Source: Lachnospiraceae bacterium (GTDB taxonomy: Bacteria; Bacillota; Clostridia; Lachnospirales; Lachnospiraceae). From it: a stretch of DNA of 64,000 nt. A model generated the notes under the pieces. The model worked only from the letters and a program-made list of their open reading frames with translations. It was not told the DNA's origin and did not search any database. Below are positions 7,751-14,914 of this stretch, piece by piece (within the stretch, counting starts at the first letter, position 1; the number at the start of each line of letters is the position of its first letter). The translations under genes and the position numbers were made by a program. The DNA is taken from the NCBI GenBank assembly GCA_017936885.1, contig JAGBEO010000003.1:62001-126000 (forward strand). The letters run 5' to 3'.

Positions 7751-8266
7751 ATGAAATTATTAAATGGAAACGAGATTACTGCCAAGCCTTATCAAGAAGA
7801 AGATGCAGAAGAAATAGTCAATCTGATTACCAGAAATTTTAGAGAAGTCAATGTTAAAGATTATGGGGAGGAAGCTATAACTGCTCTTTCTGCCACGCAT
7901 GATGTCAATTGGTTCAAGGGTGTAGCAGAATACGCGCATGTGTATGTATTTTGGAATAAAGATAAAATTGTGGGCGTTGGTTCCATATCGAGTTTTTGGG
8001 GAAGTCCTACGGAAAGTATACTACTTACTATTTTTGTGCTGCCGGAATTTCATGGGCAGGGAATCGGCAGCTATATCATTGATACGCTTGAATCCGATGT
8101 GCTGTTTTTAAGAGCAGAAAGAATAGAAATTCCTGCATCTATTACTGCGGTAGAATTTTATCGGAAAAAGGGATATGAGTATAAAAATGGAATAAAAGAG
8201 CTGGATGATGAGCAGCATTATCGGCTGGAAAAATTCAGAATGAATAGCTGGGAGGAACGGCGATAA
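7751..8266 (+). CDS. GNAT family N-acetyltransferase
   Basis: 171 residues with a GNAT fold. The acetyl-CoA binding segment is visible as TIFVLPEFHGQGIGSYIID (the V-x-x-x-x-R/Q-x-x-G-x-G/A element), followed by a C-terminal strand FYRKKGYEYKNG. It transfers an acetyl group from acetyl-CoA to an amine; the acceptor is unknown. ATG 7751 has AAAAGGAG at good distance, and the reading frame upstream of it runs through the terminator and is rejected. The leader peptide and attenuator upstream suggest that expression is induced by something that stalls ribosomes, so an antibiotic-modifying or stress role is possible but unproven. Confidence 0.88.
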   Translation: MKLLNGNEITAKPYQEEDAEEIVNLITRNFREVNVKDYGEEAITALSATHDVNWFKGVAEYAHVYVFWNKDKIVGVGSISSFWGSPTESILLTIFVLPEFHGQGIGSYIIDTLESDVLFLRAERIEIPASITAVEFYRKKGYEYKNGIKELDDEQHYRLEKFRMNSWEERR

Positions 8267-8349
8267 TGACAATTAGGATAATGGATATTGAAGATTTTGA
8301 AAAGATATATGATTTATGGATACATACGGGAGGCTGCATATGGAAGTAA
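8266..8349 (+). pseudogene. Truncated GNAT N-terminus (27 codons)
   Basis: The ATG at 8266 overlaps the preceding stop (TAATG). The 27-codon frame begins MTIRIMDIEDFEKIYDLWIH, which has the look of a GNAT N-terminus, then loses the family pattern at TGGCIWK and stops at 8349, overlapping the start of the next GNAT gene at 8340. It is most simply the head of a third acetyltransferase whose body was deleted. It may still be translated and keep the two flanking genes translationally coupled. Confidence 0.55.
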
Positions 8350-8825
8350 CATTATTAAGGGCGAATATTGACAATGCAAGAGAAATACACGCTATGCAGG
8401 TCGAGGCTTTCAAAGAATTATTAGAGAAATATCAGGATTTTGACACCAGTCCTGCGAATGAAAACATAGAAAAAGTAGAAGCACGTTTAAAACAAGATTT
8501 TACATTTTACTATTTTATTTGTATTGGACAACAAAAAGTCGGGGCTATCCGTATTATTGACAAAAAGGAAGCCGGAAAAAACAAAAGAATTTCTCCAATA
8601 TTTATTTTGCCGGAATTTCAAGGAAAAGGCATTGCACAGAAAGCAATTCGGCTGTGTGAAGAAATGCATGGAAACGGAAATTGGGAGCTGGACACAATTT
8701 TGCAGGAGCCCAAAAACTGTTATTTGTATGAGAAAATGGGGTATCGCCAGACGGGCAAAACAAAGGTCATTAACGAAAGACTTACATTAACATTTTATGA
8801 AAAAAAGGAGGCAGACAGAACATGA
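8340..8825 (+). CDS. GNAT family N-acetyltransferase
   Basis: 161 residues starting at ATG 8340 (MEVTLLRANIDNAREIHAMQ) with GGGAGG upstream. The GNAT core is seen as SPIFILPEFQGKGIAQKAIR, followed by LDTILQEPKNCYLYEKMGYR, a typical beta6-alpha4 segment. It is a small-molecule or peptide acetyltransferase of unknown substrate. The stop overlaps the ATG of the MBL-fold remnant (ATGA), so the three were once a single operon, perhaps expressed from the attenuated promoter at 7462. Confidence 0.88.
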   Translation: MEVTLLRANIDNAREIHAMQVEAFKELLEKYQDFDTSPANENIEKVEARLKQDFTFYYFICIGQQKVGAIRIIDKKEAGKNKRISPIFILPEFQGKGIAQKAIRLCEEMHGNGNWELDTILQEPKNCYLYEKMGYRQTGKTKVINERLTLTFYEKKEADRT

Positions 8826-9560
8826 ATGTAATCATACTTGGTTCCGGAGGTTGTGTCAGCACGCCAAGGGCATGTTGTAACTGTCGTGTATGTACAGAAG
8901 CGCGGCATACAGAAAGTTGAACATATTTTATACAGCCATTGCGATCCCGATCACACAATGGGAATGCGTGTGATTGAACAATTGAAACTGGATTGGCTTG
9001 CCGATTCGCTGGGAAAGAAACCGGATAATCCGATAGAAATTGCTTCTTTGCCTGCCATTCTTGAAGATATTAAAAAGCAAGGTACAAAGTATGGTTCAAT
9101 CATTGAGTATTATGAAGCAAGAGGCCTTGTATACACAAAAGAAATCCGTGCTTTCAAAAAGGATAATATTCTGATCGAGTTGATTCCGGTAGATGAACAG
9201 GAACACGTGGCAATATTTGTTATTTCTTCTAACAGCAAAAAGATAATTTATGCCCCATGTGATGTAAAGCCGTTTCCAAAGTCAGAGAAATTTCAAGGTG
9301 CAGATGTTTTAATTATTGGCAATACAATTGTCGGGGACATATTAAAAGATGGCTTTGTATTAAATGAAGATAACCCACTGCGAAAAGAACTATTTACTTT
9401 AGATGAAATTGATACGATACGGAAACAGTATGAAATCAAAAGAGTTATTATTACACATTTAGAGGAAGACTGGGGAAAATCATATGATGATTATAGAGAA
9501 TTGGAGAGAGAATTGAACTTAATACATTTTGCGTATGACGGATTGAAAATACAATTATAA
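8822..9560 (+). pseudogene. MBL-fold metallo-hydrolase (PhnP-like) with internal deletion and frameshift
   Basis: From ATG 8822 the frame reads MNVIILGSGGCVSTPRACCN then CRVCTEARHTES and a stop at 8920. This is the normal N-terminus of PhnP-like MBL hydrolases (GSGG followed by a Cys-rich loop). The rest continues in another frame from about 8921: KVEHILYSHCDPDHTMGMRV and on to 9560. The 40 or so residues usually found between these two parts (the GRP-S-LF-DT-region) are missing, so a deletion that is not a multiple of three is likely. The active-site motif is also altered, HCDPDH instead of HxHxDH. The downstream part might still be translated alone but lacks the first strands. Confidence 0.72.
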
Positions 9561-9706
9561 AGAATCTTCCGCTTTATTACAGTCTATTCACAAAAAATAA
9601 CCTGCTACTAATTACCATATGTTTTGTGTTATACTGTTTCATATGATTTTGTTTCCCTAAAAAAATATCAAATCACAAGCGGTAGTTATGGAAAAGGAGA
9701 GCAAAA

Positions 9707-10129
9707 ATGCAGATTGTACCTACGCTAAATTTTGGAGGAGATTGTCGGGAAGCGATTCATATGTATGAAAAGGCGTTTCATGGAAAAATCAGTTGCCTAA
9801 TTACATATGGAGAAGCGAATGACTTTGAATATAATCCATTGCTTAAAGAAAATCAAAAAGAGTATATATATCATTCGGAACTTGTATTGGACAATCAAAG
9901 AATTATTATGAGTGACCATGTGGATATTGAATTTCAAACGTGTTATTCAAATTTCCTTACTATTATGTTTGATACGAAAGAGGAAGTCCAACAGGCATAT
10001 GAAATCATGAAAGAAGGAAGCAAAACAATATATCAAATGGAAGCTACACCCTATAGTTCTTGTCGGGTAGTTTTTGTAGATAAATTTGGAATTCGTTGGG
10101 GAATTATGACTGAGCAGACAGAGCGGTAA
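9707..10129 (+). CDS. VOC family protein (PhnB/glyoxalase-like)
   Basis: 140 residues, beginning MQIVPTLNFGGDCREAIHMY, the characteristic opening of the PhnB-like vicinal oxygen chelate family, with the second beta-alpha-beta module around EVQQAYEIMKEGSKTIYQME and the closing FVDKFGIRWGIM. Function of these small dimers is mostly unknown; some bind antibiotics or detoxify. The ribosome-binding site AAAAGGAGAG precedes the ATG. It is convergent with the HxlR regulator across a shared terminator. Confidence 0.88.
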   Translation: MQIVPTLNFGGDCREAIHMYEKAFHGKISCLITYGEANDFEYNPLLKENQKEYIYHSELVLDNQRIIMSDHVDIEFQTCYSNFLTIMFDTKEEVQQAYEIMKEGSKTIYQMEATPYSSCRVVFVDKFGIRWGIMTEQTER

Positions 10130-10170
10130 ATTCCAGTTTGCCTAGGGGTTTGAGATATTCCCAACAAGTA

Positions 10171-10215
10171 AAGATCACTTTTACTGTCGCAGACAGAAAC
10201 AAGTGATCTTTTTAG
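10171..10215. terminator. Bidirectional terminator between VOC and hxlR
   Basis: Perfect ten-base arms AAGATCACTT (10171-10180) and AAGTGATCTT (10201-10210), with TTTTTAGTTTTT after it on the plus strand and a run of A/T on the other side. Confidence 0.8.
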
Positions 10216-10577
10216 TTTTTGTATGGATTCCGGTATTCCGGGCATAGGTACGTTTCACTCCATGTCATCATGGTCTGCAGAACCGGAATAAAACTCTCTC
10301 CTAATTCAGTTAAGGTATATTCCACCCTGGGAGGAATCTCACTGTAAATTTTCCGATGGAGGAATCCGTCTTTTTCAAGCTCCCGGAGCTGTTTGGTTAA
10401 TGTGGACTGTGTAATGCCGTCCAGACGGCGCATTAGTTCCCCGAAACGCTGTACCTTATAAAAGGCAACGTACCATAAGATCAATATTTTCCATTTCCCG
10501 CTTAACACAGACTGTAATGTGCTCATAGGTACACATCTGGCAATCGTTTTCGCATTGTTGAATTTGTTATCTGCCAT
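10212..10577 (-). CDS. HxlR family transcriptional regulator
   Basis: 121 residues. The HxlR winged-helix pattern is clear: LSGKWKILILWYVAF near residue 25, RFGELMRRLDGITQSTLTKQ in the recognition region, LRELEKDGFLHRKIYSEIPP and VEYTLTELGESFIPVL. HxlR proteins sense aldehydes, quinones or oxidants and usually control a neighbouring oxidoreductase gene. The divergent neighbour here is the pair of radical-SAM genes at 10936, with a 358-base shared upstream region; control of that pair is inferred. Confidence 0.92.
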   Translation of the reverse strand: MADNKFNNAKTIARCVPMSTLQSVLSGKWKILILWYVAFYKVQRFGELMRRLDGITQSTLTKQLRELEKDGFLHRKIYSEIPPRVEYTLTELGESFIPVLQTMMTWSETYLCPEYRNPYKN

Positions 10578-10935
10578 AAAACTCCATCCTGCTTATAAAA
10601 TAGCATACACACATTTTTGAAATATTTTGGAAAAATGCCTGCTCTTGACTTTCTTCAGCGTGAAATTCAGGTTTTCTTAGGAAACATTGAATCCTTAGAA
10701 AATTTTTCACGTTTTGTGAACAGTATAAAGAAAATTGAAAATAAAAACAAGATACGGTCTTTTATGATACATAGTATCTAAAATCATACTTTCATTAAAA
10801 AAAGACAGTACTTGAAGAAAGCAGCAGTTCTTTGTACGCTGTACGTGACAGCAGACGAATAAACTCCGGAGAACTATTCAGGCTTTATAACGATAAGGTA
10901 TTGAAATTTTATACAACGGAAGGAGATAATCAGAT
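10578..10935. other. Intergenic region between hxlR and the radical-SAM pair
   Basis: 358 bases. It holds an imperfect inverted repeat around CGTGAAATT (near 10660) and AATTTTTCACG (near 10700), and inside it TTCTTAGGAAAC and CCTTAGAA. These could be operator or leader structures. A short plus-strand reading frame from 10832 overlaps the radical-SAM gene and lacks a convincing ribosome-binding site. AAGGAGATAATCAGAT precedes the radical-SAM ATG. Confidence 0.4.
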
Positions 10936-11835
10936 ATGCATTATACAGGAACAATTTGGCGACCGCCCTACGAGGCATCATCACTTTTGCTTGAGGTTAC
11001 AGCAGGATGTACACATCACAAATGCAAATTTTGTACTCTATATGATGACCTCCCTTTTCGTTTTCGGATGTCATCGATAGAGGATGTGGAAGCAGATTTA
11101 AGGGAGGCAAGTAAACAGTACAGTCTCTGGAAAGGCTGCAAAGTATCCAGAACTTTTTTAACGGGAGCAAATCCCTTTGTACTGAAAGTAGAGAAACTAC
11201 TTACTATTGCGGAATTGATACAGAAGTATTTCCCGCAAAACAAGACGATTGGATGTTTTGCAAGAATTACGGATATCACTGCCAAGACAGATGAGGAATT
11301 AAAACAACTGAAAACGGCAGGTTATGACGGATTGACAATCGGGATTGAGACGGGAGATGATAAAGCACTGCAATTTATGAACAAAGGGTATGTATCAAAG
11401 GATATAGTAGATCAGTGCAGCCGGCTGGATCAGGCGGGAATCGGTTACAATTTCTTTTACCTGACCAGCATATCAGGAGCAGGACGTGGAGAAATCGGAG
11501 CTAAGCGCACTGCCGATGTCTGCAATCAGCTTCACCCAAGGCTGATCGGGGCAAATATGCTGACCATTTATCCGCAATCGGAGTTGTATCAGGAAATTCA
11601 AAACGGTAACTGGCAGGAGGAGGGCGAAATTGAGAAATACAGGGAACTAAAAGTGCTGATAGAGAATCTTGAGATTCCGGTTATTTTTGCCGCATTAGGT
11701 GCATCCAATGCAATTCAGTTACAAGGCAGTCTGCCAAAGGACAAAGAAAAACTGCTTGCCACACTGGACGAAATCATTGGAAATGTGAGCGAGGAAGAAT
11801 TGCGTGAATACCGTAAGAATCTTCCGCATTTATGA
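10936..11835 (+). CDS. Radical SAM protein A of a tandem pair
   Basis: 299 residues. The cluster motif is at residues 25-33, GCTHHKCKFCTLY, i.e. CX4CX2C rather than the canonical CX3CX2C. Later landmarks are FLTGANPF (near residue 77), GCFARITDI, GLTIGIETGDD (SAM-contact Glu), and NMLTIYPQSELYQE. The fold resembles the HemN/YgiQ-like branch of radical-SAM enzymes that have similar GCTHNKCxFC motifs, but it lacks an obvious extra domain and I cannot assign a reaction. AAGGAG lies upstream. The stop overlaps the start of the paralog at 11832 by four bases. Confidence 0.88.
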   Translation: MHYTGTIWRPPYEASSLLLEVTAGCTHHKCKFCTLYDDLPFRFRMSSIEDVEADLREASKQYSLWKGCKVSRTFLTGANPFVLKVEKLLTIAELIQKYFPQNKTIGCFARITDITAKTDEELKQLKTAGYDGLTIGIETGDDKALQFMNKGYVSKDIVDQCSRLDQAGIGYNFFYLTSISGAGRGEIGAKRTADVCNQLHPRLIGANMLTIYPQSELYQEIQNGNWQEEGEIEKYRELKVLIENLEIPVIFAALGASNAIQLQGSLPKDKEKLLATLDEIIGNVSEEELREYRKNLPHL

Positions 11836-12728
11836 AAGAGGTGAGGATATTGTATTTTACCGGAAGAACATGGCGCCCGCCTTACGAAGCGGATTCCTGT
11901 ATTTTACCGTTAACATATGGATGTACATATCATAGATGTCATTTCTGCAATTTATATCAGAATGAACCGTTCGGAATGGTATCTTTGCCGGAATTTGAAA
12001 AAAATCTAGATGAGATCAAATCGTATCAGCCTAATGCAAGGCGTATTTTTCTGACAGGTGCAAATCCGTTTGCATTAAGTTATGAAAAGCTAAAGCCATA
12101 TATTTTGACAGTGAGGGACTATCTGATCAAATGTCAGTCGATTGCCATGTTTGCAAGCATACGAGATATCAAAAACAAGGAAGTATGGCAGCTTAAGAAG
12201 CTTCGGGCAATGGGAGTCAACGGATTGAGCATCGGAACGGAAAGCGGTGATGATGACACGCTGATCGTGGCAAACAAAGGCTATACATCACAGGACATCT
12301 TAGAGCAGTGCGGCAAACTGGATGAAGCAGGGATTGAATATTATTTTGTATATATGACAGGACTTGCCGGGCATGGAAATGGCTGCCGGAATGCTGTGAA
12401 CAGCGCCCGAATTTTCAGCAAACTGAATCCGTATTTTATTTCTGTGGATTCTCTCACGTTGTTTGCAGATACTAAACTATATCAGCTTGCACAGGAAGGG
12501 ACATTCATACCGGCCGGTGAAAAAGAACGGTTGGAGGAACTGCAGGTGTTTATCGGAAATTTACAGATACGGACACATCTTTTGGCAAATACCGTTTCAA
12601 ATTTCGTCCCGTTGACAGCGTATCTTCCGAAGGAAAGGGAGAAAATAATTGCCCGGCTGCAATATGTGATCGATACCGTGCCGGAGGAAGAAATGCTTGC
12701 ATATCGTAGAAATCTGCGTTCGCTTTAA
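11832..12728 (+). CDS. Radical SAM protein B of a tandem pair
   Basis: 298 residues and clearly a paralog of the preceding gene: the same order GRTWRPPYEADS, GCTYHRCHFCNLY (again CX4CX2C), IFLTGANPFALS, GLSIGTESGDDD and a closing PEEEMLAYRRNL that mirrors EEELREYRKNL of protein A. Its ATG overlaps protein A's stop (ATGA), so the two are made together and could act as a heterodimer or on successive steps. Substrate unknown. No iron-sulfur auxiliary cysteines are visible at the C-terminus. Confidence 0.88.
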   Translation: MKEVRILYFTGRTWRPPYEADSCILPLTYGCTYHRCHFCNLYQNEPFGMVSLPEFEKNLDEIKSYQPNARRIFLTGANPFALSYEKLKPYILTVRDYLIKCQSIAMFASIRDIKNKEVWQLKKLRAMGVNGLSIGTESGDDDTLIVANKGYTSQDILEQCGKLDEAGIEYYFVYMTGLAGHGNGCRNAVNSARIFSKLNPYFISVDSLTLFADTKLYQLAQEGTFIPAGEKERLEELQVFIGNLQIRTHLLANTVSNFVPLTAYLPKEREKIIARLQYVIDTVPEEEMLAYRRNLRSL

Positions 12729-13035
12729 GGGAAAGTTTTCTTAAAAATTATCAGAAGAGCAGTGGAAATAAGCATTATGAGAAGAATTTAATGTATTGAT
12801 AGACTAAGTGGAATTATAGAAAACTATATGTTAAAATTGAATAGACACTCATATTTTAAGAGGTTATCTTATTAAATAGCATGCTAACAAAAACCTTTTG
12901 CTTAAGATGAGTGACTAAGTAAGTGACTAAATTATACGAATGAATTCAGGAATACATGTTTGATGCATGAATAGGTATCGAGCGTGAATAGTTTTGGATG
13001 CTTGAAAAGTAAAGAATGTTAGTCAGGAGAATACA
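12729..13035. other. Intergenic region before the dCMP deaminase
   Basis: 307 A+T-rich bases. The only structure I see is a short direct repeat, GTGACTAAGTAAGTGACTAA, near 12910. No coding frame, no convincing promoter and no strong hairpin were found. Confidence 0.35.
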
Positions 13036-13518
13036 ATGGTTATTCCACAGAACGGACAAAGAATATCAAAAATAGATGCCTATTTGAATTGTGCTGAAAA
13101 TTTCGCTTTCAGAAGCACGTGCATCAAAAGAAAATATGGGGCGGTCATCGTAAAAGACGATGCTGTCATCTCAACAGGATATAATGGTTCTCCGAGAGGG
13201 TTTGAAAACTGTTGTGATATCGGAGAGTGCCCAAGAATGAAATTGAACATGCATCAGGGAGAAGGCTATGGTATTTGCCGGGCAATCCATGCAGAAGCTA
13301 ATGCTTTGCTCAACTGTTCCCGCGAGCAGACGATCGGAGCGGATTTATACTTGGCAGGCATCAATCCGGAGGATTCGTCCGTGCACCTTGCCAAGCCGTG
13401 CCCGCTTTGTGCAAGGACAATCATTCAGGCGGGAATAAAAAATGTGATTCTCAGGCAGGGTGAGGGTGCTGATAACTATATCATTGTTCCTGCTGAGAGA
13501 TTAGAGTGGCATCAATAA
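13036..13518 (+). CDS. Deoxycytidylate deaminase family protein
   Basis: 160 residues with the zinc-dependent cytidine/dCMP deaminase signature: HAEANALLNC with zinc His85 and catalytic Glu87, and KPCPLCARTI with zinc Cys122 and Cys125. The long insertion before the HAE motif (NCCDIGECPRMKLNMHQG) is typical of dCMP deaminases and related ComEB proteins. The enzyme converts dCMP to dUMP for thymidylate synthesis. It stands alone, with a short gap to a convergent nuclease gene. Confidence 0.9.
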   Translation: MVIPQNGQRISKIDAYLNCAENFAFRSTCIKRKYGAVIVKDDAVISTGYNGSPRGFENCCDIGECPRMKLNMHQGEGYGICRAIHAEANALLNCSREQTIGADLYLAGINPEDSSVHLAKPCPLCARTIIQAGIKNVILRQGEGADNYIIVPAERLEWHQ

Positions 13519-13636
13519 ACCATTGATTGCCGGAAAAAGGGAAGATAATCAAAATGTCCCCCAAATGAGGAAGAATAGCTCATTAACAATGGCGGGCATA
13601 AATTCTTTAATTTCCGCTGTTTATTATTACTATATT

Positions 13637-13665
13637 AAATTGGCTTACAGGCTGTAAGCCAATTT
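13637..13665. terminator. Hairpin at the 3-prime end of the YhcG-type gene
   Basis: Perfect 13-base arms AAATTGGCTTACA and TGTAAGCCAATTT with loop GGC. It overlaps the stop codon of the minus-strand nuclease gene. The T-tract is poor on both strands, so termination strength is uncertain. Confidence 0.6.
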
Positions 13666-14722
13666 ATTCAGACAACTCGCTCTCTATTTCTTCAACGGTC
13701 GGCAAGCTGCTTTTAAATTCCTCGCGGAGCACTTTTGTCAATGCATATTCAGCAATTCCAATTGGCTGTGAAATATCATCAAGTGCATATTCCGCAACAA
13801 CATCATCCTTATCCTTGCAGATAAGGATTCCTATTGTGGGATTGTCCTGTTCCGTTTTCATTTGTTTGTTGACGGCAGTTACGTAAAAATTTAATTTGCC
13901 TGCAAACTCGGGCTTGAATTTCTCTGTTTTCAACTCTACGACAATATAGCAATGCAGACGGACATGGTAAAAAAGCAAGTCCATATAGAAATCACTTTCA
14001 CCGACATGCAAATGTACCTGTCTGCCCAGATACGAAAATCCCGTACCTAATTCTAATAGGAACTGTGTAATTTGGTTGATCAGGGCATCCTCTAATTCTT
14101 TTTCATCGTACTCATCCCGCAGGGTTAGAAAATCAAAATTGTACGGATTTTTTAAAGTTTGTTCTGCCAAATCAGACTGCGGTTCTGGCAATTTTAACTG
14201 AAAATTGGTAATAGCCTTACCTTGTCTGATATACAAACCACAATCTATCTGATGTTCCAAGACAGCCCTGCTCCATCCATTATCCATTGTTTTCTGTACA
14301 TAGAACAAGGCTTCTCCAATACTTTTACATTTATACATAATTCTCTGATTGTGTCCCCACGGGATGCTTTTTACCATTTTTTCAATAAGTTCCATTTGGC
14401 TTACAGCCTGTAGACCATTTTCATCGGAGTTGTAAAATTTATACCAATAGCGTATGCTTTTCAAATTTTGTACTGAAAAACCTGATATATTGGGAAAAGT
14501 TTTCTGCAAATCCTTGCTCATTGTCGTAAGAAAAGCATCACCCCACTTGGCATTTTTCTGCTTTGCAACAATATCCCTGCCTATATCCCAGTACAAGTCA
14601 AGCAACTCATAATTTACTTTAACAGAAGCTTTTATCTGGCTATGCTTTATTCTGTTTTTTATATCTTCTATCCATGCCTTATATTCATCATCCACTACAA
14701 AGCCGACCTCTCTATTTTCCAC
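13664..14722 (-). CDS. DUF1016/YhcG-type PD-(D/E)XK nuclease
   Basis: 352 residues. The N-terminal DUF1016 helical domain (WIEDIKNRIKHSQIKASVKV, ELLDLYWDIGRDIV) is followed by GWSRAVLEHQID and a C-terminal nuclease domain with DFYMDLLFYHVRLHCYIVVE and ELKTEKFKPEFAGKLNFYV, fitting PD-(D/E)XK with a catalytic Asp and E-x-K. YhcG-type proteins are widespread, often on mobile or defence-linked DNA, and their role is poorly known. Here it is a single gene without visible partners. Confidence 0.88.
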   Translation of the reverse strand: MENREVGFVVDDEYKAWIEDIKNRIKHSQIKASVKVNYELLDLYWDIGRDIVAKQKNAKWGDAFLTTMSKDLQKTFPNISGFSVQNLKSIRYWYKFYNSDENGLQAVSQMELIEKMVKSIPWGHNQRIMYKCKSIGEALFYVQKTMDNGWSRAVLEHQIDCGLYIRQGKAITNFQLKLPEPQSDLAEQTLKNPYNFDFLTLRDEYDEKELEDALINQITQFLLELGTGFSYLGRQVHLHVGESDFYMDLLFYHVRLHCYIVVELKTEKFKPEFAGKLNFYVTAVNKQMKTEQDNPTIGILICKDKDDVVAEYALDDISQPIGIAEYALTKVLREEFKSSLPTVEEIESELSE

Positions 14723-14829
14723 TTATAGTCCTCCAATCAGTATATCCTATCTAAAACTTGTATATTCGTTTTCTATTTTACCATATACCAATAATTTTTT
14801 CTACTTTGACAAATTCTTTAAAATGTCAT

Positions 14830-14872
14830 AAGGGACACTTACTTATGTGAAGTGTCCCTTGGAAAATTTTTT
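14830..14872. terminator. Terminator at the end of the Mrp/Mbh-like operon
   Basis: Perfect eleven-base arms AAGGGACACTT (14830-14840) and AAGTGTCCCTT (14850-14860). It lies about 55 bases after the last gene of the minus-strand operon. The plus-strand side carries a strong A/T run (AAAATTTTTT). Confidence 0.7.
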
Positions 14873-14914
14873 ATTTATGTTTCATACATATGGCATTTTG
14901 TAGAGATGCCGGAT

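Noticed and set aside
10832-11080. 82-codon plus-strand frame overlapping the first radical-SAM gene
   Set aside because: No ribosome-binding site and no protein pattern; its second half lies in the radical-SAM coding region in another frame.
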